A stretch of 64,000 nt of DNA, taken from Paraglaciecola sp. GTDB lineage: Bacteria > Pseudomonadota > Gammaproteobacteria > Enterobacterales > Alteromonadaceae. The DNA lies in contig JAACSL010000022.1 in assembly GCA_009993955.1 (NCBI GenBank), forward strand, positions 1 to 64,000. The letters are read 5' to 3'. A model generated the notes under the pieces. That model saw only the letters and a list, made by a program, of their open reading frames with translations. It did no database searches and was not told the DNA's origin. The translations under genes and the position numbers were made by a program. This document shows, piece after piece, positions 48,926 to 57,666 of this stretch; the first letter of the stretch is position 1; each line of letters starts with the position of its first letter.

Positions 48926-49888
48926 ATGAAGACAGGGAGCAATCAACAAGGCGTTGCCTTACTGGCGGTTTTGGTTGCGGTTGTAGTTTTAACCGTTTTA
49001 ATCGCTGTTGTGGCCAATAATTTGGACAGTCGCATCGGTATTGCAGAACAATCCAAAATGACCTTAGCCAATACGGCAAAGGTTGATGCAAAAGTCGCAG
49101 AGCTTATTTATATCGTAGCCACCCAGCGCATGTCTGTCGCTGGGGTTAGTCAAGGCAATACACAACAAAGGCAGTCACCCCAAGTAATTGAAGCATTCAA
49201 CATCGGCCCCCAGCTGAGCGCGTGGTCACCTGTAGTGTTAGGGGATGAGTTACGCAGTGATGGCTTTTGGTATCAGCAAGAAGGCGGGCTGACATATTCG
49301 ATCCAAAACCAACTGGGTTTGGTGCCATTTAATTCCTCTGGTCAGTTTTGGTTAAAAAAGTTATTGGGCAGCCATAAGCAATCAGTCAGTCAACAGGCGC
49401 GTTTGGCCGATGTGCTTGCCGACTATGCCGATGCTGATAATTGGCGTCGGCCCGCTGGTGCTGAAGCCAACGAATATCAGCAGTTCAACCTACCGAAGCC
49501 ACGGAATTTTTTATTACAAAGTTGTCATGAAGTGAAAGCCATGGTGCAATGGCGGGAGTTTCTCAAACTTAACCCTGCATTCACCGATTTTTGTAGTTTA
49601 GGCCGCGCAGAGGTCCTTAATCTAAATGCAATTCCCATTACTCTTTGGCAAAAGTTATGGCCCGACTCAGCGAACAACATACAAATCAAACGGCAGCAAG
49701 GCCAGTGGTTGATCAACAGTGCAGACACATTGGCGATAGAGCCAAGCTTATACCTGATGCCCGAAGATTTTTTTACCACATTGGGCGGACAAGTTTTTTG
49801 TATCAAGGTAAAGATGCAAGGGCAAACACGCAGTGTTTACCTGAGCTTGGGCACGGGCAAGCTCGCACCGTTTGAACAACGTTTTTAA
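48926..49888 (+). CDS. gspK: Minor pseudopilin GspK
   Basis: The largest minor pseudopilin, 320 residues, expected to cap the pseudopilus tip. The leader MKTGSNQQG precedes VALLAVLVAVVVLTVLIAVV. As in other GspK proteins the Glu+5 is missing, replaced by a hydrophobic residue. A large globular domain with the family-type LADVLADYADADNWRRPAGAE segment follows, and Cys pairs lie in its C-terminal half. Last gene of the rightward secretion operon. Confidence 0.9.
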   Translation: MKTGSNQQGVALLAVLVAVVVLTVLIAVVANNLDSRIGIAEQSKMTLANTAKVDAKVAELIYIVATQRMSVAGVSQGNTQQRQSPQVIEAFNIGPQLSAWSPVVLGDELRSDGFWYQQEGGLTYSIQNQLGLVPFNSSGQFWLKKLLGSHKQSVSQQARLADVLADYADADNWRRPAGAEANEYQQFNLPKPRNFLLQSCHEVKAMVQWREFLKLNPAFTDFCSLGRAEVLNLNAIPITLWQKLWPDSANNIQIKRQQGQWLINSADTLAIEPSLYLMPEDFFTTLGGQVFCIKVKMQGQTRSVYLSLGTGKLAPFEQRF

Positions 49889-50296
49889 CCGTTTATACGG
49901 AAAAACCTTAATTTTATTGCCGCTACAGCCCTTATTTTGACTGAAAGCGTAATAGGTATCCTCAAACATCCAAGAGTATTCACTTTTGCTACGATAAAAT
50001 TAGCTTAAACCTTTGACTTCACCCTATTTTTGATTAAACATTGCAGCGCTGCGTAAATCTGCGTGAATAAATTTACGAAAGTTGCGGCATTGATAGTAAT
50101 CTGTGTGCTGCATTTTTGGCGAAATTTTGTTAAGTATCAGTAAACACAGACAAAATTAGAATAAAAGTTGATTACTACTACTTAGTGTTGTAATTTAATA
50201 ACCTAGTCTGGTGAATTGTCACCAAGGACTTGGTGGTGGTTTACCTAGGCAACCTTAGATAAACTATAGTTATTTACTCTTGCAGGAGTTTTTTAA
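49889..50296 (+). promoter_or_regulatory. Long upstream/leader region of the abundant surface-protein gene
   Basis: A 408-bp gene-free stretch. It contains the palindrome GCAGCGCTGC (50043-50052), the inverted repeat CGTAAAT/ATTTACG (50052-50077) and, near the gene, GGTGA-ATTG-TCACC followed by ACCAAG-GA-CTTGGT, which could fold in the mRNA leader. A candidate TTGATT-N17-TAATTT promoter lies near 50168-50196 but its -10 is poor. Just before the gene is a strong SD (GGAG, eight bases before ATG). I see no small ORF worth calling. Confidence 0.5.
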
Positions 50297-51676
50297 ATGA
50301 TAAATAAAAAAATATTAGCCGTAGCCATTGCTGCTGCTTTTTCTACTAACGCTTTAGCGGCACTTAACTTAGACGCAGCTACTGCGGCGACAGTTGGAAC
50401 AATTAACGTTGCTACTGAAACTTATACATCTGGCGATTTAGATGCAGACGGTTTCTTAACTGTTACTACTGCAACTTTGTTAGATGCATCTGCAGCAGCG
50501 GGTTTTACAATCAACACAGGTACGTCAAAGTACGTACGTTTTGATTTGGTTAACGCCAAATTTACTGGTGTTCCAGCTCTTCTTACTGATAGCGGTTCAC
50601 TTAACTTTGTAGCTACAGTTTCTGCTGGCGGCGCGATTGGTGATTCTTATGTTATTTTTGAAGTAAGCGACACAGTTGATATTTTAAGTGATGACGTTTT
50701 CACTTTAGATATCGGTGGTTTGAAAGTATTGGCAGGTTCTACTGCTACTGTTCAGTACCGCATGTTCAACAGCGCTCCTGGTGCTGTAAACCAAACAGCT
50801 GGCGACGTATTGAAGAACTCTGGTGCCGATACTGCCGTTACTTTTGGTTCAGCTGTTGACGCAACTAAAATCACTATCGCTGATACTGCTGAAGCCACTG
50901 TAGGTTCTAGCTTCAAAGCTTTCACTGTTGAAAATACGCCAGCCACTGCTAACTACGCTACTGCCACTATCGCCCGTCAAGGTGAGTTGACTGTAGCGAA
51001 CGCTTTGGTTGCTGGCTCTGTCACACCTGCTGGTGTTGCTGTTGTTGTAGGTGACGTGTTTGATACAAGCCAGTTAGTGACCTTTAAAGGTGACTTCAGC
51101 TTCGGTACTTGGTCTACTTCAACTGCCAATGACTGTACTGCTTTAACTGCATTAACGTTGAATACTGCTAAAACTGAAGCCACAACTGTTGCTACTTTTG
51201 ACGTAACGGCTGCAGACATCTATTTGTGTGTAACGGTTAATGGTACTACTGTTATCAACAAAACTAGCAGCCCAACTACTGTGACTTTGGCTGATGACAA
51301 CTTAACAGCTAACATGGGTACTATTACTTATGATACAACTTCTGTATCTGTACCTTATGTCACTACGTTCTCTTCTTACAACCAACGTATCTACTTGATC
51401 AACTCAGGTAGTGTTGCTGCTAACTATACCAGTTCTTTCCGTTCAGAAGCTGGCGTAACTGCCACTGCTGGTACTAAAGCAACGGGTACTATCCCAGCTA
51501 ACAGCGTAATGGTTATCAAAGCCACTGACTTAGTGACCTTGACTGGTGGAACACGTACTTCTGCTACCTTCGAAATCGAAGCAGTAGACACCGCTATTGA
51601 AGGTGTTAGCCAATCAGTGAACATCTCTACTGGTGGTACTGACACGGTTAACTTGGCTGTTTCTAGCAAGTACTAA
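50297..51676 (+). CDS. Candidate S-layer-type abundant surface protein
   Basis: A 459-residue secreted protein with a clear signal peptide (cleavage near ALAA, about residue 22) and a mature part rich in Ala, Thr, Val, Ser and Asp, predicted beta-rich. It has only two Cys (280 and 311). Codon use is strikingly biased to GCT, GTT, ACT, GGT and AAC, unlike its neighbours, which is typical of very highly expressed genes. A strong SD, a long leader and a strong terminator agree. Family recognition is tentative: it recalls the Slr4-type S-layer proteins described in Pseudoalteromonas, but I cannot align them here. It follows a T2SS operon, a likely export route. An abundant adhesin or matrix protein is the alternative. 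Confidence 0.7.
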   Translation: MINKKILAVAIAAAFSTNALAALNLDAATAATVGTINVATETYTSGDLDADGFLTVTTATLLDASAAAGFTINTGTSKYVRFDLVNAKFTGVPALLTDSGSLNFVATVSAGGAIGDSYVIFEVSDTVDILSDDVFTLDIGGLKVLAGSTATVQYRMFNSAPGAVNQTAGDVLKNSGADTAVTFGSAVDATKITIADTAEATVGSSFKAFTVENTPATANYATATIARQGELTVANALVAGSVTPAGVAVVVGDVFDTSQLVTFKGDFSFGTWSTSTANDCTALTALTLNTAKTEATTVATFDVTAADIYLCVTVNGTTVINKTSSPTTVTLADDNLTANMGTITYDTTSVSVPYVTTFSSYNQRIYLINSGSVAANYTSSFRSEAGVTATAGTKATGTIPANSVMVIKATDLVTLTGGTRTSATFEIEAVDTAIEGVSQSVNISTGGTDTVNLAVSSKY

Positions 51677-51700
51677 TATTGTCTAATATTGCTTGATAAG

Positions 51701-51729
51701 AGCCTTCGCGCAAGCGAAGGCTTTTTTTT
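51701..51729 (+). terminator. Strong terminator between the two surface-protein paralogues
   Basis: A 9-bp GC-rich stem (AGCCTTCGC 51701-51709 and GCGAAGGCT 51714-51722) closed by a GCAA (GNRA) tetraloop is followed by eight T. It lies only 25 bp before the downstream paralogue, so that gene depends on read-through or on a promoter I cannot see. Confidence 0.95.
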
Positions 51730-51754
51730 GCCTGTTTTAAAGTAGCCTTTGCCT

Positions 51755-53146
51755 ATGATCTACCTTCGTGTATTTTTAATCTGTATATTGTCATTTCGTT
51801 TTCATGCGGCGATCAGTGCTGAATTGCGCTTAGATGAGCAACAAGCGTTGTTGTACGCGCTTGAAGTGATCGAAAATGAAAAACTGGGCGCTGATGGTGT
51901 ATTAACCATCAATAGTGCGGGTGATGAGCTGAACTTACGGTTTAAAGCGGGATTTGGCATTTCTAATTCCGAACGTTATATCCGCCTTGATTTAATCAAT
52001 GGCCGCTTTAATCAACACTTTGCCAGCACGGGCATCAAAGCCGATGTAGCCTATGACGCTACCTTAGTTGGTGGCGGAAATAGTGCCGATACCTACCTAA
52101 TCGTTGAAGTCAAAGCTGCCACGCCCCAAGGGGCTGATACTGAGTTTGTATTAGAAAGTAATAGCTACTTATGGTTGGACTATCGCCAGCCCCTGTATGT
52201 CAAATATACCTATTACGCTTCCGCCGCTGCAGCGTTAAACGGCGGTGATTTTTTATACCAAATTACCTCGCCCATCGCGCAGTCGACCAATACCATTGGT
52301 ACAAGTTTTACCCGCTCCTTTGTGCATTCCGTTGAATTTTCTCAAGATTTTAAGAAGTTCACATCTACCTTTCGTGCACCTTCTACTTTCATGTTAGGGG
52401 ATGCCAGCGCAAACTTAGCAGCAGTGGGTAAAGTACAATTTGACACCTTGATCACACAGGCCGTTAGATTGCCTGCTACATCTGCATTAATTACGGTGTT
52501 TTCAGACCTGTTACCGTCGATGAATACAGCAGCGAGAACAGCCACAATTAAAGGTGATTTTTCGTCTGTTCGCGCATTTTTGAACCAACAAGATGATTGT
52601 GCAGGGGCCAGTTATGCCTTGGCCGAATACAGTCAAACCAATATTGTGCAGGTGAGCATTGATGAACTCATCGATTATCCAGTTTTTTGTCTGGCGGCGG
52701 AAAGTAAAAGCTTAGCCATAAAACGGGCCGCTTATTATTTAGATCTTGGGTTTGGCTTAGCAGCAAGTTTGTTGGGAGAAGTGGTTTACGATACGGCTGC
52801 GGTGGATTTGCCCTATATCACTAATTACGCCAATTACCGACAACGTATCATCTTAATTAACCATGCGGGTTATGACGTGGCGTATACCACACAGTTTGTG
52901 GCTGAAGAGGTGGTTATGGGTAATTTTCAAGCGAACTCAAAAGCGACGGGTATTATCCCTGCGGGAAGCACCTTGAAATTGAATAGTGATGAATTGGTTA
53001 CCATTGATCCCAATGTGCCGTCACGAGTCAGCGCGAGGATTTTTATTGATGCTAAGCCCCAAGATGTAGCGGCTGCTGTGCAAATCTTGGCTTTAGACAG
53101 CAATTTGCCGCCGCAAACCAATACCCTGAATGTCATTCAGTATTAA
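51755..53146 (+). CDS. Paralogue of the abundant surface protein
   Basis: A 463-residue secreted protein (signal peptide to about residue 22). It aligns over its length with the preceding protein: RYIRLDLINGRF versus KYVRFDLVNAKF, IKGDFS before DDC versus FKGDFS before NDC, and a C-terminal domain sharing YxQRIxLIN, KATGxIPA and LVT. Its cysteines at 282 and 312 match 280 and 311 of the first. Unlike the first it uses ordinary codons and has a weak SD (ATG at 51755; TTG at 51749 possible), so it is probably made in small amounts: a minor subunit, anchor or nucleator. Function is inferred. Confidence 0.75.
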   Translation: MIYLRVFLICILSFRFHAAISAELRLDEQQALLYALEVIENEKLGADGVLTINSAGDELNLRFKAGFGISNSERYIRLDLINGRFNQHFASTGIKADVAYDATLVGGGNSADTYLIVEVKAATPQGADTEFVLESNSYLWLDYRQPLYVKYTYYASAAAALNGGDFLYQITSPIAQSTNTIGTSFTRSFVHSVEFSQDFKKFTSTFRAPSTFMLGDASANLAAVGKVQFDTLITQAVRLPATSALITVFSDLLPSMNTAARTATIKGDFSSVRAFLNQQDDCAGASYALAEYSQTNIVQVSIDELIDYPVFCLAAESKSLAIKRAAYYLDLGFGLAASLLGEVVYDTAAVDLPYITNYANYRQRIILINHAGYDVAYTTQFVAEEVVMGNFQANSKATGIIPAGSTLKLNSDELVTIDPNVPSRVSARIFIDAKPQDVAAAVQILALDSNLPPQTNTLNVIQY

Positions 53147-53157
53147 TAGTGTAAACG

Positions 53158-53991
53158 ATGGCCAAAGCAGTCTATTTGATTAGTGGTATTCCCCGTTCAG
53201 GCACAACCTTGTGTTGTAAGTTACTCAATGAACGGCACGATACAGTGGCCTTGCATGAACCCATCGATCCTCAGTCGATTATTAGCCAGACAAACAAGAC
53301 AGACGTTGTAGAACAGATTGCCCAGCAAATCTCTAGTTTAGATTGGGCCATTTGTCAGGGTTTGTCGTTTACGCATGGCGCCAAAGGGGGCTTGATCTTG
53401 GATAACCCTGTTGGGCAGCATGCAAGTAATGGTGTGCGCAACGTTGTAGCTCAGCGTGGTCAAATCAAGCTCGCTGCACGGGATGCCAATAGTTTCCACT
53501 TAATAATCAAACAAAACGCGTTTTTTACGGCATTGTTGTCTGACCTTACCAAGCACTATTCCCTTGTCTGTATCGTACGCAATCCAGTGGACGTATTGTT
53601 GTCGTGGTTGACGGTTGATTTGCCGGTGAATCGTGGCAGATTGCCAGCAGGGGAACGTTTCGATGCTGAGCTGGCAGCAGCGTTAAAAGATAAAAGTGTA
53701 AGCGAGAGACAGTTGCTTATTTTACAATGGTTTTTCGACCAATTTCATCGCAGTGGTTTAGCTGTTGTCCGTTATGAGGATGTGATTGCCTCTGATGGTC
53801 GAGTATTGGATGAGTCGCTGGGCTTACCCGCCACCCATCGCTCTCCACTGCACAAAATGCAGCGCCAGTTTTCAGCTAAAGTGTTGACTGATATGGAACT
53901 CATGTTACCCGCCATCGTGGCACTAAACTGTTATGGTTGGTATGCGCCATCTGATATTCATCAAGCTTTTGCAGAAATTGCCCGAGTTTAA
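53158..53991 (+). CDS. Sulfotransferase family protein
   Basis: Predicted transfer of sulfate from PAPS to a glycan or other acceptor. The 277 residues have the 5'-phosphosulfate loop SGIPRSGTTLCCKLL (about residues 8-22) and the 3'-phosphate-binding region VCIVRNPVDVLLSWL (about 138-152), both intact. No signal peptide or membrane segment is seen, so it should act in the cytoplasm on precursor glycan. It starts 11 bp after the surface-protein paralogue and is probably co-transcribed with it. Acceptor unknown. Confidence 0.88.
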   Translation: MAKAVYLISGIPRSGTTLCCKLLNERHDTVALHEPIDPQSIISQTNKTDVVEQIAQQISSLDWAICQGLSFTHGAKGGLILDNPVGQHASNGVRNVVAQRGQIKLAARDANSFHLIIKQNAFFTALLSDLTKHYSLVCIVRNPVDVLLSWLTVDLPVNRGRLPAGERFDAELAAALKDKSVSERQLLILQWFFDQFHRSGLAVVRYEDVIASDGRVLDESLGLPATHRSPLHKMQRQFSAKVLTDMELMLPAIVALNCYGWYAPSDIHQAFAEIARV

Positions 53992-54041
53992 GGTAACATA
54001 TGCCGTATGAGCGCTTTTTAGCGAGTAATTTTTAATAATCT

Positions 54042-56792
54042 ATGTCGATTGACTCATTTGATGCTTTGTTCGCAGAGCCAGTAAGCTCAAACCCTCTATT
54101 CTATCTGTGTACCGGCTTTCATCGCAGCGGTACTTCACTGGTGGCGCAAACCCTAGCCAATAACGGTGTTGCAATGGGCAATGAGCTAATGGGAGCGAGT
54201 TTTAGCAATCCCCTTGGCCATGTAGAAGACATGCCAGCAGTGCGTTTGCATGACAACATTTTTGCCATCAATGGCACAGATTGGCGTTATGCTGACAATG
54301 GCCCATTAATTAAACCCAATTGGCTGACCAACTACATAAGCCGATACATTAATGAGCGCCAACAAACGGCAGAGCTGTGTGGTGTAAAAGATCCACGAGC
54401 GGTATATTTCTTAAAAGATTGGCACCTTGCCTATCCCAAACACATCCGCTTTGTTTTAGTCTTTCGGCACTGGTCGACTGCAGTCAACTCTTTATTTAAC
54501 CGCCACAGCAGACACATTATAAATAGTGCACAGCGTATGGAAGCGCATAAAGTGAACATGCGTTTTTGGCAAGAACCCTCGTTGGCATTTGAAATGTGGT
54601 GGTCGTCAAACCAGCGCATATTGGAATTTTATCGAGCTCATAAAGACAAATGTGTGTTGATTTCCCAAGAAGGTTTTGTGCAACAACCCACGCAATTATC
54701 TGCGGTAGCCACCCGCGTTAATTTGCCAAACAATGCTTTCGATGCACCACATTATCAACCAGAGCTGATGACGGATAGTGTGCCCTCGTATGTATTAGCG
54801 ATGGTTGACCGAGACCTACGTAAAAAACTTGATAGCCTGTGGCAAGACCTGCAAACCATAGCCGATATACCTGCTCCGCATGTGCCAAAACAGGTTGACG
54901 CAGTGGCACTGAATAAACGCCATTTTAATTTGCCTGACGAAGCAGACAAGGCTATCCAAGCACATGCCCAGGCCTTTGATTTATCTAGTCTGTCTTGGAC
55001 AGAAGCCTGCGGTTTTTTGGTGCGTATTCCACCTCAACATATTGCACCACAGTTATTTGAGTCTCTTCTGCAGCGGCCATTTACCTCAGTAGACAACTAT
55101 TTCACCTTGGCAAAATTAGCCCATAAACATGCTTATTTTCTGCACACCAAACTGGCAAAGATGCGTGGTATGCATGTCGCCAGTAATAGCTGGCACATTG
55201 CTGCTTGGCAGTTATATACCGACGGTAAGCCAGATTGGATACATAGCTGCGACGCTGATTTACCTCAGATTAATCCGTTTTCACTGCGGCCAAGGTCTGA
55301 CCTAGCTGAGGGCGGCGATCAGGATGAAATACTCCAGTGTTCACCTGATACAGTTATCGATATGCTCAGTGGATCTCAATATGTAAGACGAGAAAAACTG
55401 GAACTTGTATTGCTCTATAGGGCTTTTTCTGACAGTCAATATTTTTTAAAATTGGCGCAGTTTGCCACGCAACACGGTTTATTTAGCCACGCAGAGTTTT
55501 GCTTAATCAAAGCGCTGCGACTCAATAACGAGCCCTATACCATCATGGCCATTGGTGATTTGTATTTGCGTATGGGTCTCACATTACAAGCCCATCACTG
55601 TTTTGTGCAGGCCATAGCAGAGCAAGCTGATGCAGTGCCGTTGTTAGTCAGACTTGCCGATGTCAACCTTGCACTGAATCATGTAACTGAATCATTGCGC
55701 TTCATAGCTCAAGCTCAGCATCTTCAGCCTAATGCAGCGATGGTGAAAAAATGTGCCTTACGTATAGAGCGTTTCATGGCGGCGAATCAATACAAAGACG
55801 TGGCGTCTTCAGGTAACAAAAAACAAACAATACCAGCCGAATATGTGATGCCAGCCGTTGAATCGTATGAGGAAGTAGTGGCCTTACTTCGTTACGACGA
55901 AAAAGCGGGTGAAAAACTCGATGACTATAATATGCGCTATGCGTTTATGATGCGTGATAACAAGGCTTGGTTGCGCCATGGTCTTATGCAACTTAGCCCC
56001 CCAGCGGCAACCTGTTTGGCCAGTAAGATTGTGCAGCATTGGAGCAAAATTTGGCCAAAATCAGTTTTACACTCAGTGTTAACTCTGCCAGATACTTACC
56101 CCATGCGTATTATCTCCACCGCCAAGGCAATCGACGCAACGCTGAACATTGCGGTGCATTGGCATATCGACAGTATGCATCAATTATCACAGCTAATTGA
56201 CTACACACGTTTGTTACCACACACGTATCAAATATTGGTGAGTGGAGTAGATGTGCAGAGGGAGAGTCAACTGACACAAATCGCCGACCAATTTAAGAAT
56301 AGATTAGTGGTGATACAAAGTCCTAGATCGGAAGGTTCATCCGTAGACCTCAGCGTTTTGTATCAGCATCTAAGTCAGTTTGATGTGGTCTGTATGTTGA
56401 GGTCTGCACCACAGGAAGATGAAGCCAAACCGGTTAATTTATTGTTGCAACAGCTGTATAGTTTACTTGGATCGGCAGATATTATTAATCATGCTATACG
56501 TGCTTTCGCACAAGATGCCAAACTTGCCATTCTTTGCGCGCCCTATCATCCAGCCAAACTTGATAGAATAGGGTGGTTGCAAGATAAACCTGAGGTCGAA
56601 GCGCTTTTAGACGAGCTACCGAACCCGTTGATACTGTATCCCGAAGGTGGATTATGTTGGATAAGACCCGGTTTACTTGAGCCTGTATTTTCCCAGAACA
56701 AGATATCTTTCACCTCAGGTGTTTGGCCAAAATTAGCCGCTGCTTACGTTGATAAAATGGGCTACGCCATTAAGGTAAATCGTTTAATCTGA
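54042..56792 (+). CDS. Sulfotransferase-TPR-RgpF-like fusion protein
   Basis: A 916-residue multidomain protein. The N-terminal part (about 17-290) is a sulfotransferase with PSB loop TGFHRSGTSLVAQTL (about 24-38) and a 3'-PB-like VLVFRHWSTAVNSLF. The middle has TPR-like repeats (about 465-575; AEFCLIKALRLNNEPYTIMA, AHHCFVQAIAEQADAVPLLV). The C-terminal third (about 690-916) resembles rhamnan-synthesis RgpF-type glycosyltransferase domains (NIAVHWHIDSM, ADIINHAIRAF, YPEGGLCWIRPGLLEPVF). It probably couples glycosyl transfer with sulfation in one polypeptide. It overlaps the convergent next gene by 9 bp at the 3' end. The RgpF assignment is by pattern only. Confidence 0.78.
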   Translation: MSIDSFDALFAEPVSSNPLFYLCTGFHRSGTSLVAQTLANNGVAMGNELMGASFSNPLGHVEDMPAVRLHDNIFAINGTDWRYADNGPLIKPNWLTNYISRYINERQQTAELCGVKDPRAVYFLKDWHLAYPKHIRFVLVFRHWSTAVNSLFNRHSRHIINSAQRMEAHKVNMRFWQEPSLAFEMWWSSNQRILEFYRAHKDKCVLISQEGFVQQPTQLSAVATRVNLPNNAFDAPHYQPELMTDSVPSYVLAMVDRDLRKKLDSLWQDLQTIADIPAPHVPKQVDAVALNKRHFNLPDEADKAIQAHAQAFDLSSLSWTEACGFLVRIPPQHIAPQLFESLLQRPFTSVDNYFTLAKLAHKHAYFLHTKLAKMRGMHVASNSWHIAAWQLYTDGKPDWIHSCDADLPQINPFSLRPRSDLAEGGDQDEILQCSPDTVIDMLSGSQYVRREKLELVLLYRAFSDSQYFLKLAQFATQHGLFSHAEFCLIKALRLNNEPYTIMAIGDLYLRMGLTLQAHHCFVQAIAEQADAVPLLVRLADVNLALNHVTESLRFIAQAQHLQPNAAMVKKCALRIERFMAANQYKDVASSGNKKQTIPAEYVMPAVESYEEVVALLRYDEKAGEKLDDYNMRYAFMMRDNKAWLRHGLMQLSPPAATCLASKIVQHWSKIWPKSVLHSVLTLPDTYPMRIISTAKAIDATLNIAVHWHIDSMHQLSQLIDYTRLLPHTYQILVSGVDVQRESQLTQIADQFKNRLVVIQSPRSEGSSVDLSVLYQHLSQFDVVCMLRSAPQEDEAKPVNLLLQQLYSLLGSADIINHAIRAFAQDAKLAILCAPYHPAKLDRIGWLQDKPEVEALLDELPNPLILYPEGGLCWIRPGLLEPVFSQNKISFTSGVWPKLAAAYVDKMGYAIKVNRLI

Positions 56793-57560
56793 GGCTGCAT
56801 CAACATGCCGTGCGATGATTTTTCGCCACGTGTTCCATGTCTCACCACGAAGCAGAAAGTACAGTTTTGCATAGAGTATCGCTAAAGGATCGGTCCAATG
56901 TTGGTGTCGTTTATCTGTGGGGAAAATGGTTGAAGCGTGTATATCGAAACCATCGACCTGCAAAAATTGGAAGACACCTTGCAACGTTTCTTGGTGGTTT
57001 TGCAATAAATCATGATGTTCAAGCACCAATATTTGCCCCGCAGGCACGGTACTAAACAGGTTGTCTAGTTGCTTTGAGTAACACCCTCGCTCAAGGTAAG
57101 TCTGGGTTCTGTATACCGAATTAAATGGAAAATAAGGGCCTTCTGTTAGTTTGAGCATTCTGCGTTTTTCTAGGATGAAGGCCAATAACATGCATTGGTC
57201 TTCTTCAACGTTGTTTTTAGACATTTGAAAATGCGACACAGCCCGTTGAATGGGATCGCGTAATACAACAATAAACTTTGCGTGGGGATTATATTGATAG
57301 CAATTTTGTAAGTAGATTGGATTAAACAAGGTGATGGGCGTGGCATCACACACTATTTTTTGACCGTTGTACTTGGCTAGTTTTTTGTTGAAGTGTTGGC
57401 GAATAAATAACAGTTTGTTAGGGCGATTTTTTAATGCGGGGTGATCAAAAGCATGGGCCTCTTTGCCTTCCACAACATAGATGTCTGGATGCTGGTTAAG
57501 AAAATAGGCTAATGCAGTTGTGCCCGCTTTCTGCACACCGATAATATGTAGATTTATCAA
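56784..57560 (-). CDS. Sulfotransferase family protein
   Basis: A 258-residue stand-alone sulfotransferase of the heparan/glycan type. PSB loop IIGVQKAGTTALAYFL (about 6-21) and 3'-PB region FIVVLRDPIQRAVSHFQMS (about 95-113) are intact, and the C-terminal region contains the usual HWTDPLA-like tail. It is the only leftward gene in this 53-64 kb set and overlaps the end of the fusion-protein gene by 9 bp, so the two transcripts collide. No SD of note is seen before its ATG. Acceptor unknown, presumably a surface glycan. Confidence 0.88.
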   Translation of the reverse strand: MINLHIIGVQKAGTTALAYFLNQHPDIYVVEGKEAHAFDHPALKNRPNKLLFIRQHFNKKLAKYNGQKIVCDATPITLFNPIYLQNCYQYNPHAKFIVVLRDPIQRAVSHFQMSKNNVEEDQCMLLAFILEKRRMLKLTEGPYFPFNSVYRTQTYLERGCYSKQLDNLFSTVPAGQILVLEHHDLLQNHQETLQGVFQFLQVDGFDIHASTIFPTDKRHQHWTDPLAILYAKLYFLLRGETWNTWRKIIARHVDAASD

Positions 57561-57666
57561 TTTGTTAGAGTATTTTTGAGCATTATCATGTGCTACAAAG
57601 TAATCTGTTTCACTGACTCTGTCATCAACAATAGTTAATTGTTAGTTGGCGCAAAGTACGGTTTGT

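Noticed and set aside
50752-51669. Long antisense frames across the S-layer-like gene.
   Set aside because: They come from the strong codon bias (GCT/ACT/GTT read backwards gives open Ser/Ala/Val frames), not from real genes.
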